Shown one piece after another: positions 29,550-39,369 of a stretch of DNA of 64,000 bases; the first letter of the stretch is position 1; the number at the start of each line of letters is the position of its first letter. Source of the stretch: an uncultured Rhizobiaceae group bacterium. GTDB lineage: Bacteria; Pseudomonadota; Alphaproteobacteria; Rhizobiales; Rhizobiaceae. A program made the position numbers and the translations under genes. The stretch is from NCBI GenBank assembly GCA_937930635.1, contig CALHCF010000004.1, positions 1 to 64,000 on the forward strand. The letters run 5' to 3'. The notes below the pieces were generated by a model, which did no database searches, was not told where the DNA came from, and saw nothing but the letters and a program-made list of their open reading frames with translations.

Positions 29550-30110
29550 TCAGAGACGGGCCATAAACCGGGCAAATACCATGAGGCCATCAGGCCATGG
29601 GCCATGCCCACTCTGGGCGTTGATATGTCCCGATTCCCGCGCATCAACAAACAAAGATCCCCAGGCATTTGCCATATCGGCGGCGGTTTCTTTGTCACAA
29701 AACGGGTCGTTGGTGCTGGCAACCACGATTGAGGGAAATGGCAGCGGATCGCGGGGATAGGGTCCAAATGTCATCAAGTGCTTTGGTTTGATATTTGGGT
29801 TCTCAACGTCTGGCGGAGCGACGATAAATGCCCCCTTTATACGGTCGCGCTGATCATCATCCATTTTGGAAACAGCTTGCACGAGCACCTGACTGCCCAG
29901 GGAGTGGGCAATAGCAACGACCGGCCGTTCGGTCTTATCAAGCGTTTTGAGAAGATTTGCCGTCCACTCCTCAACAACCGGCTTGTGCCAGTCGTCCTGT
30001 TCAACGCGCAGTGAATTGGCCAGCTTGGCTTCCCAGCGCGATTGCCAGTGATCGGGCCCGGAATTGGTGTAACCGGGCACAATGAGTATATCGACATCCT
30101 TGATCTTCAT
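29550..30110 (-). CDS. RBBP9/YdeN family alpha/beta hydrolase
   Basis: This is a 186-residue serine hydrolase of the RBBP9/YdeN type. It shows VPGYTNSGPDHWQSRWEAKL near the N terminus, nucleophile elbow AHSLGSQVL (Ser about 75), STNDPFCD with the catalytic Asp, and GHINAQSGHGPWPDG with the His. Substrate is unknown. ATG 30110 (MKIKDVDILIVPG) is chosen over 30122 because family members begin here. The gene appears monocistronic. Confidence 0.88.
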   Translation of the reverse strand: MKIKDVDILIVPGYTNSGPDHWQSRWEAKLANSLRVEQDDWHKPVVEEWTANLLKTLDKTERPVVAIAHSLGSQVLVQAVSKMDDDQRDRIKGAFIVAPPDVENPNIKPKHLMTFGPYPRDPLPFPSIVVASTNDPFCDKETAADMANAWGSLFVDARESGHINAQSGHGPWPDGLMVFARFMARL

Positions 30111-30228
30111 GATCAGGCACATGATGCGCCTGATCTCTCATGTCAACACTCCACAACAGCTTCCCGGAAACACCCCGCTATAGAAGGCTTCCGGAAAGCT
30201 GTCGATTTTGGGCGTTTTGCAGGGCAGA

Positions 30229-30465
30229 TTAGTCGGTTGTAGCCGGGGGCGTTGGTGCAGCAGGTGCTGGTGCGGTCTGTTCTACAGCTGCCGGTGCTGC
30301 AGGGTCACCAGAGTTGCCGCCACCGCCAGCCATCAGTGAAAGAGCAAGAACGACAAGCGCAATAACTGCAAGACCGATCAGTATCCCTCCAAGATTGGTT
30401 GAATTGGATTGGTCCTGGTAGTGCCGGTGATGTGCCGTGTGGGGCAGGTCGCGATAATCAGTCAT
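30229..30465 (-). CDS. Small membrane protein with Ala/Pro-rich tail
   Basis: This 78-residue protein begins MTDYRDLPHTAHHRHYQDQ, has one membrane helix (about 27-48, GGILIGLAVIALVVLALSLMAGGG) and ends in a low-complexity Ala/Pro/Thr tail. The start at 30465 is fixed by an ideal AAGGAGG site 5 bases upstream, so the longer frame to 30516 is rejected. Family is not recognised. It is followed downstream by no nearby gene on the same strand. Confidence 0.75.
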   Translation of the reverse strand: MTDYRDLPHTAHHRHYQDQSNSTNLGGILIGLAVIALVVLALSLMAGGGGNSGDPAAPAAVEQTAPAPAAPTPPATTD

Positions 30466-30610
30466 AAGTACCTCCTTCCCAGCCAAAACCAAAGTTGGAA
30501 GGAGAATGAGCCTCAAACAGGGCGAGGGCGATCAAAGATAATGAGCAACTGTAACGTTTGGGGAGGTGCCACCGGCCTGTCTTTGCGAGTCAGTCAGCAA
30601 CGCAGACGCT

Positions 30611-31912
30611 TTAGCCGAAAACGCGGTTAAAAATCGTATCGACATGCTTGGTATGATATCCGATATCGAATTTTTCCCTGATTTCTTCTTCACTCAGAAG
30701 CTCGCGAACGTCGTTGTCATCGAGCAGCTCAGTCAAAAAGTCTTTTTCTTCTTCCCAGACTTTCATGGCGTTGCGTTGCACCATTTTATAGCTGTCCTCG
30801 CGGGATGCTCCTGCCTGGGTGAGGGCAAGAAGAACGCGCTGCGAATGGACGAGACCGCGAAAACGATTGAGGTTTTTGTCCATGTTATGGGGATAGACCA
30901 GGAGTTTATCGATCACGCCCGTCAATCGGACCAGTGCAAAATCAAGTGTGACGGTCGCATCCGGCCCGATCATGCGTTCTACAGAAGAATGTGAGATATC
31001 GCGCTCGTGCCACAGAGCAACATTTTCAAGGGCAGGGGTGACGGCGCTGCGGACAATCCTCGCCAATCCCGTCAGGTTTTCGGTCAGAATTGGGTTACGT
31101 TTGTGCGGCATGGCCGATGAACCCTTCTGGCCCGGCGCAAAATACTCTTCGGCTTCCAGTACTTCTGTACGCATCAAATGACGAATCTCGGTTGCGAGCC
31201 GTTCAATTGACGAGGCAATAACCCCAAGTGTTGAGAAGTACATGGCGTGCCGATCACGGGGGATGACCTGTGTCGAAACCGGTTCGGCTTCCAGCCCCAT
31301 TTTTGCAGCGACATGTTCCTCAACGCGTGGATCGATATTGGCAAATGTACCAACGGCGCCCGATATGGCGCAGGTTGCTATTTCTTCGCGTGCAAAAACC
31401 AGACGCTTCCTGCAACGGTCAAACTCGGCATAGGCTTGTGCCAGTTTCACCCCAAAGGTTGTTGGTTCTGCATGGATGCCGTGAGAACGACCTATCGTGA
31501 CCGTGTCCTTGTGTTCAAACGCGCGCTTTTTTATGGCTGCCAGAAGGTTATCCATATCTTCCAGCAAGATATCAGTGGCCTTCACGAGCTGTACATTGAA
31601 GCAGGTATCCAGAACATCGGAAGATGTCATGCCCTGATGAACAAAACGGGCATCAGGGCCAACGATTTCTGCCAGATGGGTGAGAAATGCGATCACATCA
31701 TGCTTTGTCTCACGTTCAATCTCATCGATACGGTCGACATCAAAAACCGCATTGCCGCCCTTTTCCCAAATCGTCTTTGCAGCTTGTGCAGGAATGACAC
31801 CAATATCGGCCAGCGCATCGCAGGCATGGGCTTCGATTTCAAACCAGATGCGAAACTTCGATTCTGACGACCAGATGTCGGTCATTGTGGAACGGGAATA
31901 GCGAGGGATCAT
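30611..31912 (-). CDS. purB: Adenylosuccinate lyase
   Basis: PurB removes fumarate from SAICAR and from adenylosuccinate, acting twice in purine synthesis. The 433 residues start MIPRYSRSTMTDIWS and include MTSSDVLDTCFNVQL (about 91-105), TIGRSHGIHAEPTTFGVK (about 138-155) and the fumarase-superfamily signature KGSSAMPHKRNPILTENLTG (about 261-280). It is the last gene of a same-strand train that begins at sfsA and is separate from the purC cluster. Confidence 0.97.
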   Translation of the reverse strand: MIPRYSRSTMTDIWSSESKFRIWFEIEAHACDALADIGVIPAQAAKTIWEKGGNAVFDVDRIDEIERETKHDVIAFLTHLAEIVGPDARFVHQGMTSSDVLDTCFNVQLVKATDILLEDMDNLLAAIKKRAFEHKDTVTIGRSHGIHAEPTTFGVKLAQAYAEFDRCRKRLVFAREEIATCAISGAVGTFANIDPRVEEHVAAKMGLEAEPVSTQVIPRDRHAMYFSTLGVIASSIERLATEIRHLMRTEVLEAEEYFAPGQKGSSAMPHKRNPILTENLTGLARIVRSAVTPALENVALWHERDISHSSVERMIGPDATVTLDFALVRLTGVIDKLLVYPHNMDKNLNRFRGLVHSQRVLLALTQAGASREDSYKMVQRNAMKVWEEEKDFLTELLDDNDVRELLSEEEIREKFDIGYHTKHVDTIFNRVFG

Positions 31913-32005
31913 GGAATGGCCTTCTGCTGCCAGCAGCAGTGGCAGCGACTTGCGCGGTTATTATATCAGATTGAGGCGGTGGCTTATCATTGGCCCCCGG
32001 TCGCT

Positions 32006-32485
32006 TCAACGGGAAGGGAACATCCACCCACGGGAAAAGACAAAACTTGAGCAGACAAGTGACAGCAGTCCCCACGGGACCAAAGCCCGCAAGCCTGTGG
32101 ACGCGAACAGGTAGACAGACCCCAGTACCGTGAAGAAGGTTTGCACGAACCAGGCCAGTGTCGGGAACTCGGCATGGCGTTGCGAGAAATACAGGCGATA
32201 TTGAAGCGCAAACGCCAGAACAATTCCTGCAATCGTGAATACGGCCAGCAACAGAAAGAAGATGATAAACCGGCGTCGTGGTTCAGTACTCTTAAGCTGC
32301 GACGCAAGTTGAATGCAAAAGAACCCGCCAACCAGTGAGCCAAGAAAATATGGAGTGAGGATCATTGTCAGCCGCTCATCGACATCCCAGCCATCCCGCC
32401 ACAGTTCAAGCCCTGCGCCTGCCGTTATCGCAGCAGTCCATATCAGAGCAAAAGACATGCTCGTTATGAGTTTCCCAGGGGTCAT
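32006..32485 (-). CDS. Four-helix membrane protein of unknown function
   Basis: The 159-residue product has four hydrophobic segments (about 8-28, 42-64, 72-95 and 110-155, the last split by TGLRALVPWG). A glycosylation or enzyme motif is not seen. It may correspond to an alphaproteobacterial hypothetical membrane protein found next to purB. It lies 30 bases after rpe and 93 before purB on the same strand. Confidence 0.75.
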   Translation of the reverse strand: MTPGKLITSMSFALIWTAAITAGAGLELWRDGWDVDERLTMILTPYFLGSLVGGFFCIQLASQLKSTEPRRRFIIFFLLLAVFTIAGIVLAFALQYRLYFSQRHAEFPTLAWFVQTFFTVLGSVYLFASTGLRALVPWGLLSLVCSSFVFSRGWMFPSR

Positions 32486-32515
32486 GGACCAATGTCCATC
32501 AGACTGCCAACAGCA

Positions 32516-33178
32516 TCAGACCGCAGCGCGGAGGGCATCGATGTTATTAGCGTAGGAGGCTTTTCCCTTGCCATCATAAATGGCCGAACCTGCAACCAGC
32601 ACATCGGCTCCCTGACTTGTAACGAGCGGTGCGGTTTGCGGGGTAATTCCACCGTCAATTTCTATGTGAATAGGGCGATCGCCAATTAGCGCCTTTGTTT
32701 GCGCCACTTTTTGACCGGTTGATGCGATGTATTTTTGCCCTCCAAACCCCGGATTGACACTCATAATCAAAACCAGATCGACCAGATCGATAAGAGGTTC
32801 AAGTGCTGAGACAGGTGAACCGGGGTTGAGAGCAATTCCTGCTTTTTTTCCCAGCGAACGGATGATCTGAAGCGAACGGTGTGTATGAGGGCCAGCTTCT
32901 GCGTGAACAGTGATCAGGTCGCTTCCAGCCTTGGCAAACGCTTCCAGATAAGGATCACAGGGCGCAATCATTAGATGCGTGTCAAAAACGGCATCGGTCA
33001 ACGGTCGCAGCTTCTCAATCAGAACAGGGCCAAACGAGATATTGGGAACAAAATGACCATCCATCACATCAAGGTGGATCCAGTCAGCGCCAGCTTCCAG
33101 AACATCCGTGACCTCTTGACCAATCTTCGAGAAGTCGGCGGCCAGTATTGAAGGGGCAATGATGAGCGGATCAGCCAT
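32516..33178 (-). CDS. rpe: Ribulose-phosphate 3-epimerase
   Basis: Rpe interconverts ribulose 5-phosphate and xylulose 5-phosphate in the pentose phosphate pathway. The 220 residues show IIAPSILAADFSKIG at the start, WIHLDVMDGHFVPNISFGP (about 32-50), LIMSVNPGFGGQKYI (about 134-148) and IEIDGGITPQTAP (about 169-181). Metal-ligand His and Asp residues are in place. ATG 33178 (MADPLIIAPS) is preferred over 33190 by comparison with the family. Confidence 0.96.
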   Translation of the reverse strand: MADPLIIAPSILAADFSKIGQEVTDVLEAGADWIHLDVMDGHFVPNISFGPVLIEKLRPLTDAVFDTHLMIAPCDPYLEAFAKAGSDLITVHAEAGPHTHRSLQIIRSLGKKAGIALNPGSPVSALEPLIDLVDLVLIMSVNPGFGGQKYIASTGQKVAQTKALIGDRPIHIEIDGGITPQTAPLVTSQGADVLVAGSAIYDGKGKASYANNIDALRAAV

Positions 33179-33235
33179 TTGAGGGGCCATCTGATATTAC
33201 GGTTGCGTTCCGCCTACCATGCGGTGCTGGCACAC

Positions 33236-34261
33236 TCAATTGATGCCGAAGTAGTTTGCCCAACTTGGAAACAGATCGTTTTTCTGGTCAGTGGCACAAT
33301 ATACACCGCGTGCAATGGCGCGGCTCATTGTGCTGGCGGCAGCGCCCGCAAGATCGATCTGTTCATCCATGGTCAAAACCGTCTTCTTGGTGCCTGTGGC
33401 GATTGAAAAGATAAGATCACCATCCAAAGGTGTGTGCGCCGGCCAGAGCGCTCGCGCAAAGCCGTCATGAGCGGCGATCGCCAACCGTTTGGCCTGGCCC
33501 TTGGTGAGTGCGGCATCCGTGGCGATAATACCGATAGTTGTGTTGGTGCCAGGCGATTGTTTGTCGCGAAACTTGATGCGCATCTGCCGGCTTTCTACGC
33601 TGGGCACAGCCGCAATTCCAAGACCGCCAAACTCTTCATCGTGCTCAAATGGGGCCGCCCAGAAATTGGGCTGTAGTCCAACTGTTGCCGCCCCCAGAGC
33701 GTTCACAGCAACCAATGCACCGATGGTAATGCCGTTTTCAAGAACGGTTGAAGCTGATCCAAGGCCGCCTTTCAGCCCCAGTCCTTCACCACCAATCAGC
33801 GCTCCTGCGCCAGCCCCGGTCGAGCCAAGGTCAAATTCCCCGGTTGCGGCACTGGCAGCCGTATAGCCAAGGTCACGGTAGGGCGGATGAAGCCCCCATT
33901 GCTTGTCGCCACCATTGATGAGATCAAACAGTATGGCACCAGGGCAGATTGGCACGCGTTGATCGCCAATCGCAAACCCCTTTCCCGCCTCTCGCAGAGC
34001 GCTTTGAACACCGGTAGAAGCATCCAGGCCAAAGGCCGAACCACCGGACAAGACCAAAGCATCGACAGATTGTACCGTGTTTTCAGGTTGCAGGAGATCT
34101 GTCTCCCGGCTGCCCGGTGCGCCTCCTGCAACATGAACTGATGCGACGTTATCGACGTCACAGATCAGCGCCGTTACACCCGACTTGAGAGCCTCGCAGT
34201 GTGAATTTCCGACCCGAAGGCCATCAATATCGGTGATCAGATTGCGGGTGCCGGGTTTCAT
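33236..34261 (-). CDS. P1 family peptidase
   Basis: This 341-residue protein fits the P1/DmpA (S58) family of self-cleaving Ntn-type aminopeptidases. It shows ITDIDGLRVGNSHCEALKSGVT at the start, VLSGGSAFGLDASTGVQ (about 90-106) and SPGTNTTIGIIATDAALTKGQAKRLA (about 236-261). Autocleavage in this family generates a new N-terminal Ser/Thr nucleophile; the NTT motif is the likely place. It starts 3 bases after the binding-protein gene, so the two are co-expressed; a link between peptide processing and ligand sensing is possible but unproven. Confidence 0.85.
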   Translation of the reverse strand: MKPGTRNLITDIDGLRVGNSHCEALKSGVTALICDVDNVASVHVAGGAPGSRETDLLQPENTVQSVDALVLSGGSAFGLDASTGVQSALREAGKGFAIGDQRVPICPGAILFDLINGGDKQWGLHPPYRDLGYTAASAATGEFDLGSTGAGAGALIGGEGLGLKGGLGSASTVLENGITIGALVAVNALGAATVGLQPNFWAAPFEHDEEFGGLGIAAVPSVESRQMRIKFRDKQSPGTNTTIGIIATDAALTKGQAKRLAIAAHDGFARALWPAHTPLDGDLIFSIATGTKKTVLTMDEQIDLAGAAASTMSRAIARGVYCATDQKNDLFPSWANYFGIN

Positions 34262-34264
34262 CGC

Positions 34265-35344
34265 TTAATTTTCTGCAAGAGGTGCGAGAGTTGTTCCATC
34301 CCACTCAAACACATGAAAGGGGACGGGTGATGCGCGACCATTCTCATCAAAAATTAAAGGGCCGAGCACGGTGTTGAACCTTTTGCCGGCTAAATTTGTG
34401 ATGCCCTGTTGAATCGCCTCTGCCGCGACCTCGACCAGCGCATATCCAGCCAGCAGGGTTTGTTCGACACCGATCTTCTGAACGGCTAGCTTTTTTTTCA
34501 GTCCCTCAGCATTTTCCAGTCTGAAATTGCCGGGGCGTACCGCCAGCAACCCGGGGGGAACGGTCTCGCGCCCTTGTTCAAATGGCAATAACACCGCCTG
34601 CTCCCCGGTTGCGAGAGGCCATTTAAGCCCCAGTTCCTTCATGTCCTTTAAAACCGTAATAATATCTTGCGGACTGCCTGCGATAAACACAGCTTCGACA
34701 CCTGACCGACGCAGCCGCCGCAACATTGAAATCTGGGTTGTTTGTAACGGGCGAAAGTTAGCCACAGCCACAGCTTTCATTCCGGCATTCTCACCCAGCA
34801 AGCGAACACCTTCCGCCAATGCACGGCCATAGATACTCCCGTCATCAACGATGGCAAATGGTTTGTTTGCAAATCTGGGGAGTAGTTTTTCAACAACCGC
34901 TTTCGCTTCGGCATCTGGTGCGTGGGAAAAGGAATGAATGGGGAGTTTGTTGACTTTGCGCAACCGGTTGAGGCGTGTGTTGCGGGTATCATAGGCAATA
35001 ACAGGGATGGCTGCTTCTGCTGGATTGGCGTTTAATGCGTTGGTCAAAGCCTCGGCAAAATCAAAACAGAGCGTCCCCACAACAATCTTGGCACGATCAG
35101 CAAGCAAACGGTCTGCTACATCTGATGCTCTGGTGGGGTCACAACCATCATCGGAAATGCTCAGTTCAATGTCTCGCCCTCCGCTATTTAGCGCATCAAC
35201 AGCCAAAAAGGCGCCAAATTCTAACTGTGCTGATACTGAAGAGAAGCGCCCCTGCAAGGGAATCGAAAGCCCAATTACGTCTTTGGCCAGAGCGGGCAGG
35301 CTGATGCAGGCAAAGATGGACAGAAACGCAATAAACTTATTCAT
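34265..35344 (-). CDS. Orphan ABC-type periplasmic binding protein (Peripla_BP_6)
   Basis: The 359-residue protein has a signal peptide (MNKFIAFLSIFACISLPALA) and a type I periplasmic-binding fold like branched-chain amino acid receptors. It shows VIGLSIPLQGRFSSVSAQLEFGAFLAVDALN after the signal and AVFIAGSPQDIITVLKDMKELG near 220. No permease or ATPase genes are nearby, so it may serve a distant transporter or act as a sensor. It lies 48 bases after radC. Confidence 0.82.
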   Translation of the reverse strand: MNKFIAFLSIFACISLPALAKDVIGLSIPLQGRFSSVSAQLEFGAFLAVDALNSGGRDIELSISDDGCDPTRASDVADRLLADRAKIVVGTLCFDFAEALTNALNANPAEAAIPVIAYDTRNTRLNRLRKVNKLPIHSFSHAPDAEAKAVVEKLLPRFANKPFAIVDDGSIYGRALAEGVRLLGENAGMKAVAVANFRPLQTTQISMLRRLRRSGVEAVFIAGSPQDIITVLKDMKELGLKWPLATGEQAVLLPFEQGRETVPPGLLAVRPGNFRLENAEGLKKKLAVQKIGVEQTLLAGYALVEVAAEAIQQGITNLAGKRFNTVLGPLIFDENGRASPVPFHVFEWDGTTLAPLAEN

Positions 35345-35392
35345 GAGACATGTTTACTGATTTGCTGCGAATGTGAAAACCCGGTTTGTGGG

Positions 35393-36136
35393 TTAAATGA
35401 GCTGAAGCGCTTTCATGCTCGCGTGGCCATCCTTGCCGATAATAATGTGGTCGTGAATGACAATTCCCATGGGAGCGGCGGTTTCGACAATCGTTCTTGT
35501 CATCTCGATGTCCGCTCTGGATGGGGTTGGGTCACCGGAGGGGTGATTGTGCACCAGAATAAGCGCTGAGGAATTAAGCTCCAGAGCCCGCTTGATGACT
35601 TCACGCGGATAGACGGGCGTATGATCGACAGTGCCCTTCTGTTGCACTTCATCGGTGATCAGTTTGTTCTTTTTGTCGAGAAACAGGATACGGAACTGCT
35701 CAATCTTTTCATGCGCCATCGCTGCCATGCAATAGTCGATGACAGAGCTCCAGGAACTGAGAACGGCGCGTTCCTGAAATTCTGTTTTGAGCGAGCGGCT
35801 TGCAATCGCGGCAACCACTTTGATGTCGCGGGCGGCATTGGTGCCGATGCGTTTGACCTGTTTAAGTTCGAGCTCGCTGGCCCCCAGCACCGCGGAGAGC
35901 GAGCCGAATTTTGCCAAAAGCTCCTTTGCTACCGGTTTGGTGTCAATGCGCGGAATAAAACGGTAGAGCAGCAGTTCCAGCAATTCGTAGTCAGCCAGAG
36001 AATCCGCCCCCTTGGCTGCAAAACGTTCTCGTAATCTGTCTCTGTGTCCATGATAGTGGGGAACAGGAGAGGCGGCTTCATTCATACCATTGCGGTCAAA
36101 TGGTGCCTGGTTCTGCTTTTTTCCCCCGCCCCGCAT
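35393..36136 (-). CDS. radC: RadC family JAMM protein
   Basis: RadC proteins carry a JAB/MPN metalloprotease-like domain. Despite the name, a direct DNA repair role is doubtful. In 247 residues, a helix-hairpin-helix-containing N-terminal half ([28 protein letters not shown]) is followed by the JAMM motif [20 protein letters not shown] (about 193-212) and [12 protein letters not shown]. It starts at ATG 36136, 9 bases after the map stop. Confidence 0.92.
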   Translation of the reverse strand: MRGGGKKQNQAPFDRNGMNEAASPVPHYHGHRDRLRERFAAKGADSLADYELLELLLYRFIPRIDTKPVAKELLAKFGSLSAVLGASELELKQVKRIGTNAARDIKVVAAIASRSLKTEFQERAVLSSWSSVIDYCMAAMAHEKIEQFRILFLDKKNKLITDEVQQKGTVDHTPVYPREVIKRALELNSSALILVHNHPSGDPTPSRADIEMTRTIVETAAPMGIVIHDHIIIGKDGHASMKALQLI

Positions 36137-36145
36137 GATCCAGTC

Positions 36146-36976
36146 TCAACTGGTCAGATAGGGCGGTTTGGTGTGCCCGGCTGGTGATGTGGTGAAAATC
36201 TCGCAACCATCTTCTGTAACGCCAACAGAATGCTCGTATTGGGCCGATAGTGAGCGGTCTCTTGTTACCGCTGTCCAGCCATCACGCAGAATTTTGACAT
36301 GATGTTTGCCAAGGTTGATCATTGGCTCGATGGTGAAAATCATACCCGGGCGCATCTCGGCCCCCTCATTGGGGCGCCCATAATGCAGAATATTGGGTGC
36401 GTCGTGAAAAAGACGACCAAGTCCATGTCCGCAGAAGTCGCGGACCACACTGCACCGTTCGCGTTCCGCCAACTCCTGAATGGCCGCACCAATGGCACCA
36501 ATACGATTGCCTGGCTTTACTGCCGCTATGCCAGCCATCAAACAGTCATAGGTAAGGCCGACAAGCCGTTCTGCGGCTCGTTTTGGTTGTCCGGCAATGT
36601 ACATCCGGCTTGAATCGCCATGCCATCCATCCACAATGAAAGTAATGTCAACATTGAGGATATCGCCGTCACGCAGGGCTTTGGCCGATGGAAACCCATG
36701 GCAGACAACATGGTTCAGTGAAATGCAGCTTGAAAAAGGATAGCCGCGATAATTCAGCGTGGCGGGCACCGCTCCATTGTCTTTTCCAAACTGATAGACG
36801 AATTCGTCGATCTCCATGGTGGAGAGGCCAGGCTGCACCATCTTTGCCACTTCATCGAGGCAACGGGCCGTCAATTGAGAGGCCGCTCGCATACCATCGA
36901 AGTCAGCCTTTGAATAAAGCTTGATCTGCCCTGTATTTCTCTGGGGCGCATCAATGGCATCGAGATAGGTGGTCAA
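36146..36976 (-). CDS. map: Type I methionine aminopeptidase
   Basis: Map removes the initiator methionine from nascent proteins and is essential in most bacteria. The 276 residues include HVVCHGFPSAKALRDGDILNVDITFIVDGWHGDSSRMY (Asp ligands about 112 and 123), CGHGLGRLFHDAPNILHYG (His about 186) and MIFTIEPMINLG (Glu). No extra N-terminal zinc finger is present, so it is type Ia. It lies 28 bases downstream of sfsA. Confidence 0.96.
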   Translation of the reverse strand: MTTYLDAIDAPQRNTGQIKLYSKADFDGMRAASQLTARCLDEVAKMVQPGLSTMEIDEFVYQFGKDNGAVPATLNYRGYPFSSCISLNHVVCHGFPSAKALRDGDILNVDITFIVDGWHGDSSRMYIAGQPKRAAERLVGLTYDCLMAGIAAVKPGNRIGAIGAAIQELAERERCSVVRDFCGHGLGRLFHDAPNILHYGRPNEGAEMRPGMIFTIEPMINLGKHHVKILRDGWTAVTRDRSLSAQYEHSVGVTEDGCEIFTTSPAGHTKPPYLTS

Positions 36977-37004
36977 GGCAAATTCTCTTCAACAAATAGT
37001 TGGA

Positions 37005-37715
37005 CTATACAATAGCGATTGGTGTGTCGGCCAGAATTTCTGTCTCTGTGATGTGACATCGAATGGCAAAAGCTTCAACCCCACTCTGCATAGCCTCTTC
37101 AAATGCTCTGGCGTAATCGGGGTCAAGATCTGCTGCAAGTGAAAACCGGTCACCATCGGCCCGCTGGATAATATAGAGCATCGCGGCCCGCGCACCAGAG
37201 TCCACAACCCGCGCCATTTCCCGCAAATGCTTGGCTCCACGTTCTGTTTTGCAGTCCGGAAATTCATGCAAACCATGATGCCGGACAAGATGAACGTTCT
37301 TTACCTCCACATAGCAGGGCGGCTTGTGTGGATCTTCCAACAGAATATCGATGCGGGAGTTTTCTCCATATTTCCTCTCTCGTTGGAGATCCTGATACCC
37401 AGTCAGGGCAGGGATCACGCCCTTTTTGATAGCTTCTTCGGCCAGCTTGTTGGGGTGCATGGTGTTAATACCGACCAATGTCGCGCCTTGCGGGCCCTGA
37501 ACTTCAAGAAGTTCCAGCGTGTGTCGTAGTTTGCGTTTGGGGTTGCCACTGTCAGAGATCCAGGCCCGGCTTCCCGGCGCAGATAGCCCCAGCATCGCAC
37601 CGGGATTGGGGCAGTGGACGGTGATGATGGATCCATCCTCCAACTCGACATCAGCCAGAAAGCGCTTGTAGCGCTTGATCAGCACGGCTGGAATAAGAGG
37701 GGAATGAAATTTCAT
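37005..37715 (-). CDS. sfsA: DNA/RNA nuclease SfsA homologue
   Basis: SfsA was named for stimulation of sugar fermentation and is a nucleic-acid binding protein with nuclease-like features. The 236 residues show [32 protein letters not shown] at the start, [23 protein letters not shown] (about 113-135) and [23 protein letters not shown] (about 155-177). ATG 37715 (MKFHSPLI) matches the family; the longer frame to 37808 is rejected. It heads the same-strand run that ends at purB. Confidence 0.94.
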   Translation of the reverse strand: MKFHSPLIPAVLIKRYKRFLADVELEDGSIITVHCPNPGAMLGLSAPGSRAWISDSGNPKRKLRHTLELLEVQGPQGATLVGINTMHPNKLAEEAIKKGVIPALTGYQDLQRERKYGENSRIDILLEDPHKPPCYVEVKNVHLVRHHGLHEFPDCKTERGAKHLREMARVVDSGARAAMLYIIQRADGDRFSLAADLDPDYARAFEEAMQSGVEAFAIRCHITETEILADTPIAIV

Positions 37716-37840
37716 CGATTGAAACGTCCGCGCTTGTGTTTGCGTTATGTCGGATATAGCGCATTGACAGGCGCACAATAGGTTTCGTTTTGTGCGCTGA
37801 AAAGGCATGAAACTTTCAGCGTCAACGTGAATCTTTGGTC

Positions 37841-39253
37841 ATGTTCCTCTCTTTGTTTGAGCTGTTCAAAATTGGCATAGGCCCGTCGTCATCGCACACG
37901 ATGGGTCCTATGGTCGCAGCCCGGCGGTTTCTTTTTGAACTTCGCGACGGTGACTGGCCACGCCCTTCTTCTGCAGAGGTGGATCGCCTGCGAGTTTCGC
38001 TTCATGGCTCCCTGGCTTTTACGGGAAAAGGGCATGGCAGCGACAGAGCCATTCTACTTGGTCTTATGGGATGTGAACCAGACACACTCGACCCTGATGC
38101 AGCTCCAGGCCTTATAGAAAAGCTGCACGAAACAAAGACAATTGATGTCAAAGAATTCCCGTCCTGGAGTTTTGACCCAGTATCTGATCTGAAGTTTGAT
38201 TACACTGAAACTCTGCCCGGTCATGCCAATGGAATGCGGTTTGAAGCCTATGATGCGCAGGGAATTTTGCTGCTGCGGCAGATCTATTACTCAATCGGGG
38301 GTGGGTTTGTTGCTGAATCAATGGAGCTGGAACGGTTGAACGCTGGGCTTGAACCAACCTCGTCCTCCACCGTTCCTTATCCATTCCAGAATGCGGCTGA
38401 AATGCTCCAGATGGCTGCCGATTCCGGCTTGACCATTGCGCAGATGAAAAGGGCAAATGAAGAAGCTCAACGCGGTTCTCACACCCTGGCGCGCGATATT
38501 GCTGCGGTCTGGAAGGCAATGCGTGAATGTGTTGAGCGTGGACTTAGCCAGGAAGGGGAATTGCCGGGAGGGTTGCAGGTGAGACGAAGGGCCAAGTCCA
38601 TACATCAAAATCTGCAGGATAAATGGTCACGAAACGAACTGGGACCGCTGAGTGCCAATGAATGGCTGTCTGTATTTGCCATTGCAGTCAATGAGGAAAA
38701 CGCAGCTGGAGGCAAGGTTGTCACAGCGCCCACAAACGGCGCGGCAGGGGTGATACCGGCTGTTTTGAGCTACTATCTCAAGTTCAACGCCGGTGTTTCT
38801 CCGGCAGATATTGAGGACTTTCTGCTGACCGCTGCCGCAGTTGGGGGGATCGTCAAACACAACGCATCCATCTCCGGGGCTGAAGTTGGTTGTCAGGGCG
38901 AAGTCGGATCGGCTGCAGCGATGGCAGCTGCCGGTTTGACTGCAGTGATGGGGGGAACCCCGCAACAGGTCGAAAATGCAGCAGAAATTGCGCTTGAACA
39001 TCATCTCGGCATGACCTGCGACCCGGTTGCAGGGCTGGTGCAGATTCCCTGCATAGAACGCAATGCCCTGGGGGCCGTGAAGGCGGTAACTGCCGCTACA
39101 CTGGCCCTGCATGGCGATGGCGAGCATCACGTTTCGCTTGATGCCTGCATCGAGACCATGCGCCAGACGGGCCACGACATGAGTGCCAACTACAAGGAAA
39201 CCAGCCAGGCAGGCCTGGCTGCCAACGTTACGGTCAATGTGATCGAGTGTTGA
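37841..39253 (+). CDS. sdaA: L-serine ammonia-lyase (serine deaminase)
   Basis: The enzyme converts L-serine to pyruvate and ammonia with an oxygen-sensitive 4Fe-4S cluster. The 470 residues are the single-chain type: an N-terminal domain starting [24 protein letters not shown], then the catalytic part with [21 protein letters not shown] (about 287-307), [19 protein letters not shown] (about 340-358) and [20 protein letters not shown] (about 389-408), the cluster cysteines. ATG 37841 is preferred to in-frame TTG 37835. Confidence 0.95.
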   Translation: MFLSLFELFKIGIGPSSSHTMGPMVAARRFLFELRDGDWPRPSSAEVDRLRVSLHGSLAFTGKGHGSDRAILLGLMGCEPDTLDPDAAPGLIEKLHETKTIDVKEFPSWSFDPVSDLKFDYTETLPGHANGMRFEAYDAQGILLLRQIYYSIGGGFVAESMELERLNAGLEPTSSSTVPYPFQNAAEMLQMAADSGLTIAQMKRANEEAQRGSHTLARDIAAVWKAMRECVERGLSQEGELPGGLQVRRRAKSIHQNLQDKWSRNELGPLSANEWLSVFAIAVNEENAAGGKVVTAPTNGAAGVIPAVLSYYLKFNAGVSPADIEDFLLTAAAVGGIVKHNASISGAEVGCQGEVGSAAAMAAAGLTAVMGGTPQQVENAAEIALEHHLGMTCDPVAGLVQIPCIERNALGAVKAVTAATLALHGDGEHHVSLDACIETMRQTGHDMSANYKETSQAGLAANVTVNVIEC

Positions 39254-39301
39254 TCCGGTTTGCAGTCGACTTCATCGTCAACTGTGGATGCGATGGGTAA
39301 T

Positions 39302-39323
39302 CCAGGCATTAGAAGCCTGGTTT
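39302..39323 (+). terminator. Possible terminator after sdaA
   Basis: CCAGGC (39302-39307) and GCCTGG (39315-39320) form a perfect 6-base stem with a 7-base loop, followed by TTTGAAAAT. It lies 48 bases after the sdaA stop and 46 before the carboxylase gene. The T tract is short, so efficiency may be partial. Confidence 0.4.
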
Positions 39324-39369
39324 GAAAATCTCGGTGACATCACAGCACTTGTCGCGCTAAGACGCTTTG